Below, piece after piece: positions 5,778 to 6,067 of a stretch of 6,067 nucleotides of DNA. Under the pieces are notes generated by a model. The model had not been told where the DNA came from. It made no database searches and saw only the letters and a program-made list of their open reading frames with translations. The position numbers were made by a program, and so were the translations under genes. Numbering within the stretch: position 1 is the stretch's first letter; each line of letters opens with the position of its first letter. The stretch is from an uncultured Lachnospiraceae bacterium (GTDB taxonomy: Bacteria > Bacillota > Clostridia > Lachnospirales > Lachnospiraceae): contig CAJOQS010000141.1 of assembly GCA_905236925.1 (NCBI GenBank), positions 1 through 6,067 on the forward strand, read 5' to 3'.

Positions 5778-6067
5778 GTGAAGAAGCATTTTTTGGTTGT
5801 GGACGACAGTGAACTGAACCTTCGTGTTGTCAGCTCCATACTCGACCGGTTCGGTATCAGCGCGGACTATGTCAAGGGCGCGGATGCTGCTTTTACAAAG
5901 CTTTCCGAGAGGGATTACGATCTCGTTCTCATAGATTATCTTATGCCGGTGATGAACGGAGACGAAGTCACAAGACTAATCCGGAAGATCAACGGTATTC
6001 ACCAGAAGGAGTATTTCGGCAGACTCCCGATCGTCATGCTCACCGCGGAGGAAAAGCCCGAGATGGT
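5778..6067 (+). CDS. Response-regulator receiver (REC) domain protein, 3' partial
   Basis: The gene starts at GTG and runs off the right edge after 96 complete codons. The visible part is a two-component receiver domain that takes a phosphoryl group from a histidine kinase. It shows LVVDDSELNLRV at 6-17 with the acidic pair Asp9/Asp10 for Mg2+, the phospho-acceptor Asp53 in VLIDYLMPVMNG (50-61), and the conserved Thr89 in PIVMLTAEE (84-92). The conserved switch lysine should come later and is beyond the window. There is no signal peptide or membrane segment ahead of the domain, so the protein starts in the cytoplasm with REC at its N terminus. The output part is not seen. It could be a single-domain regulator, a regulator with a DNA-binding, enzymatic or HPt module, or a REC-first multi-domain signalling protein. 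It has its own promoter and is separated from nrdD by two terminators, so no functional tie to nrdD is implied. Confidence 0.92.
   Translation, partial: MKKHFLVVDDSELNLRVVSSILDRFGISADYVKGADAAFTKLSERDYDLVLIDYLMPVMNGDEVTRLIRKINGIHQKEYFGRLPIVMLTAEEKPEM

Overview
The window reads as a stretch of chromosome from an anaerobic, medium-GC Gram-positive bacterium, most likely a Clostridia/Lachnospiraceae-type gut or rumen organism. This is an inference from four signs: an oxygen-sensitive class III ribonucleotide reductase, a clostridial-looking MACS-type acyl-CoA synthetase, strong purine-rich Shine-Dalgarno sites, and near-consensus vegetative promoters with U-tailed terminators. All genes lie on the + strand.

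Layout. Positions 1-279 hold three near-identical 93-bp tandem repeats, cut by the left edge. They read in frame as a 31-residue repeat, end in a stop at 292-294, and stop only 20 bp before the next gene. Then comes a tight pair: an AMP-forming acyl-CoA synthetase (315-1988) and, 16 bp later, a TPR-containing lipoprotein (2005-2925), closed by a strong intrinsic terminator (2990-3024). No promoter for this pair is visible, so its transcript probably starts in or upstream of the repeat array.

The intergenic region 2926-3161 is dense. The terminator hairpin carries a sequence matching the NrdR-box consensus. A second match lies 31 bp away centre to centre, and a TTGACA/extended -10 promoter follows. 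This drives nrdD (3162-5600), an anaerobic ribonucleoside-triphosphate reductase with an ATP-cone, a zinc site, a glycyl-radical motif and, unusually, a C-terminal thioredoxin/NrdH-like domain (CPNC) on the same chain. No nrdG activase gene follows it here. Two tandem terminators (5654-5688 and 5688-5716) end nrdD. The -35 of the next promoter starts inside the second T-run and serves a GTG-started response-regulator receiver domain (5778 to the right edge, truncated).

The genes do not form one pathway. The points most worth attention are the NrdR operator merged with a terminator, the NrdD-redoxin fusion that appears to bring its own reductant, and the unexplained dyad-rich 93-bp repeats at the left edge.
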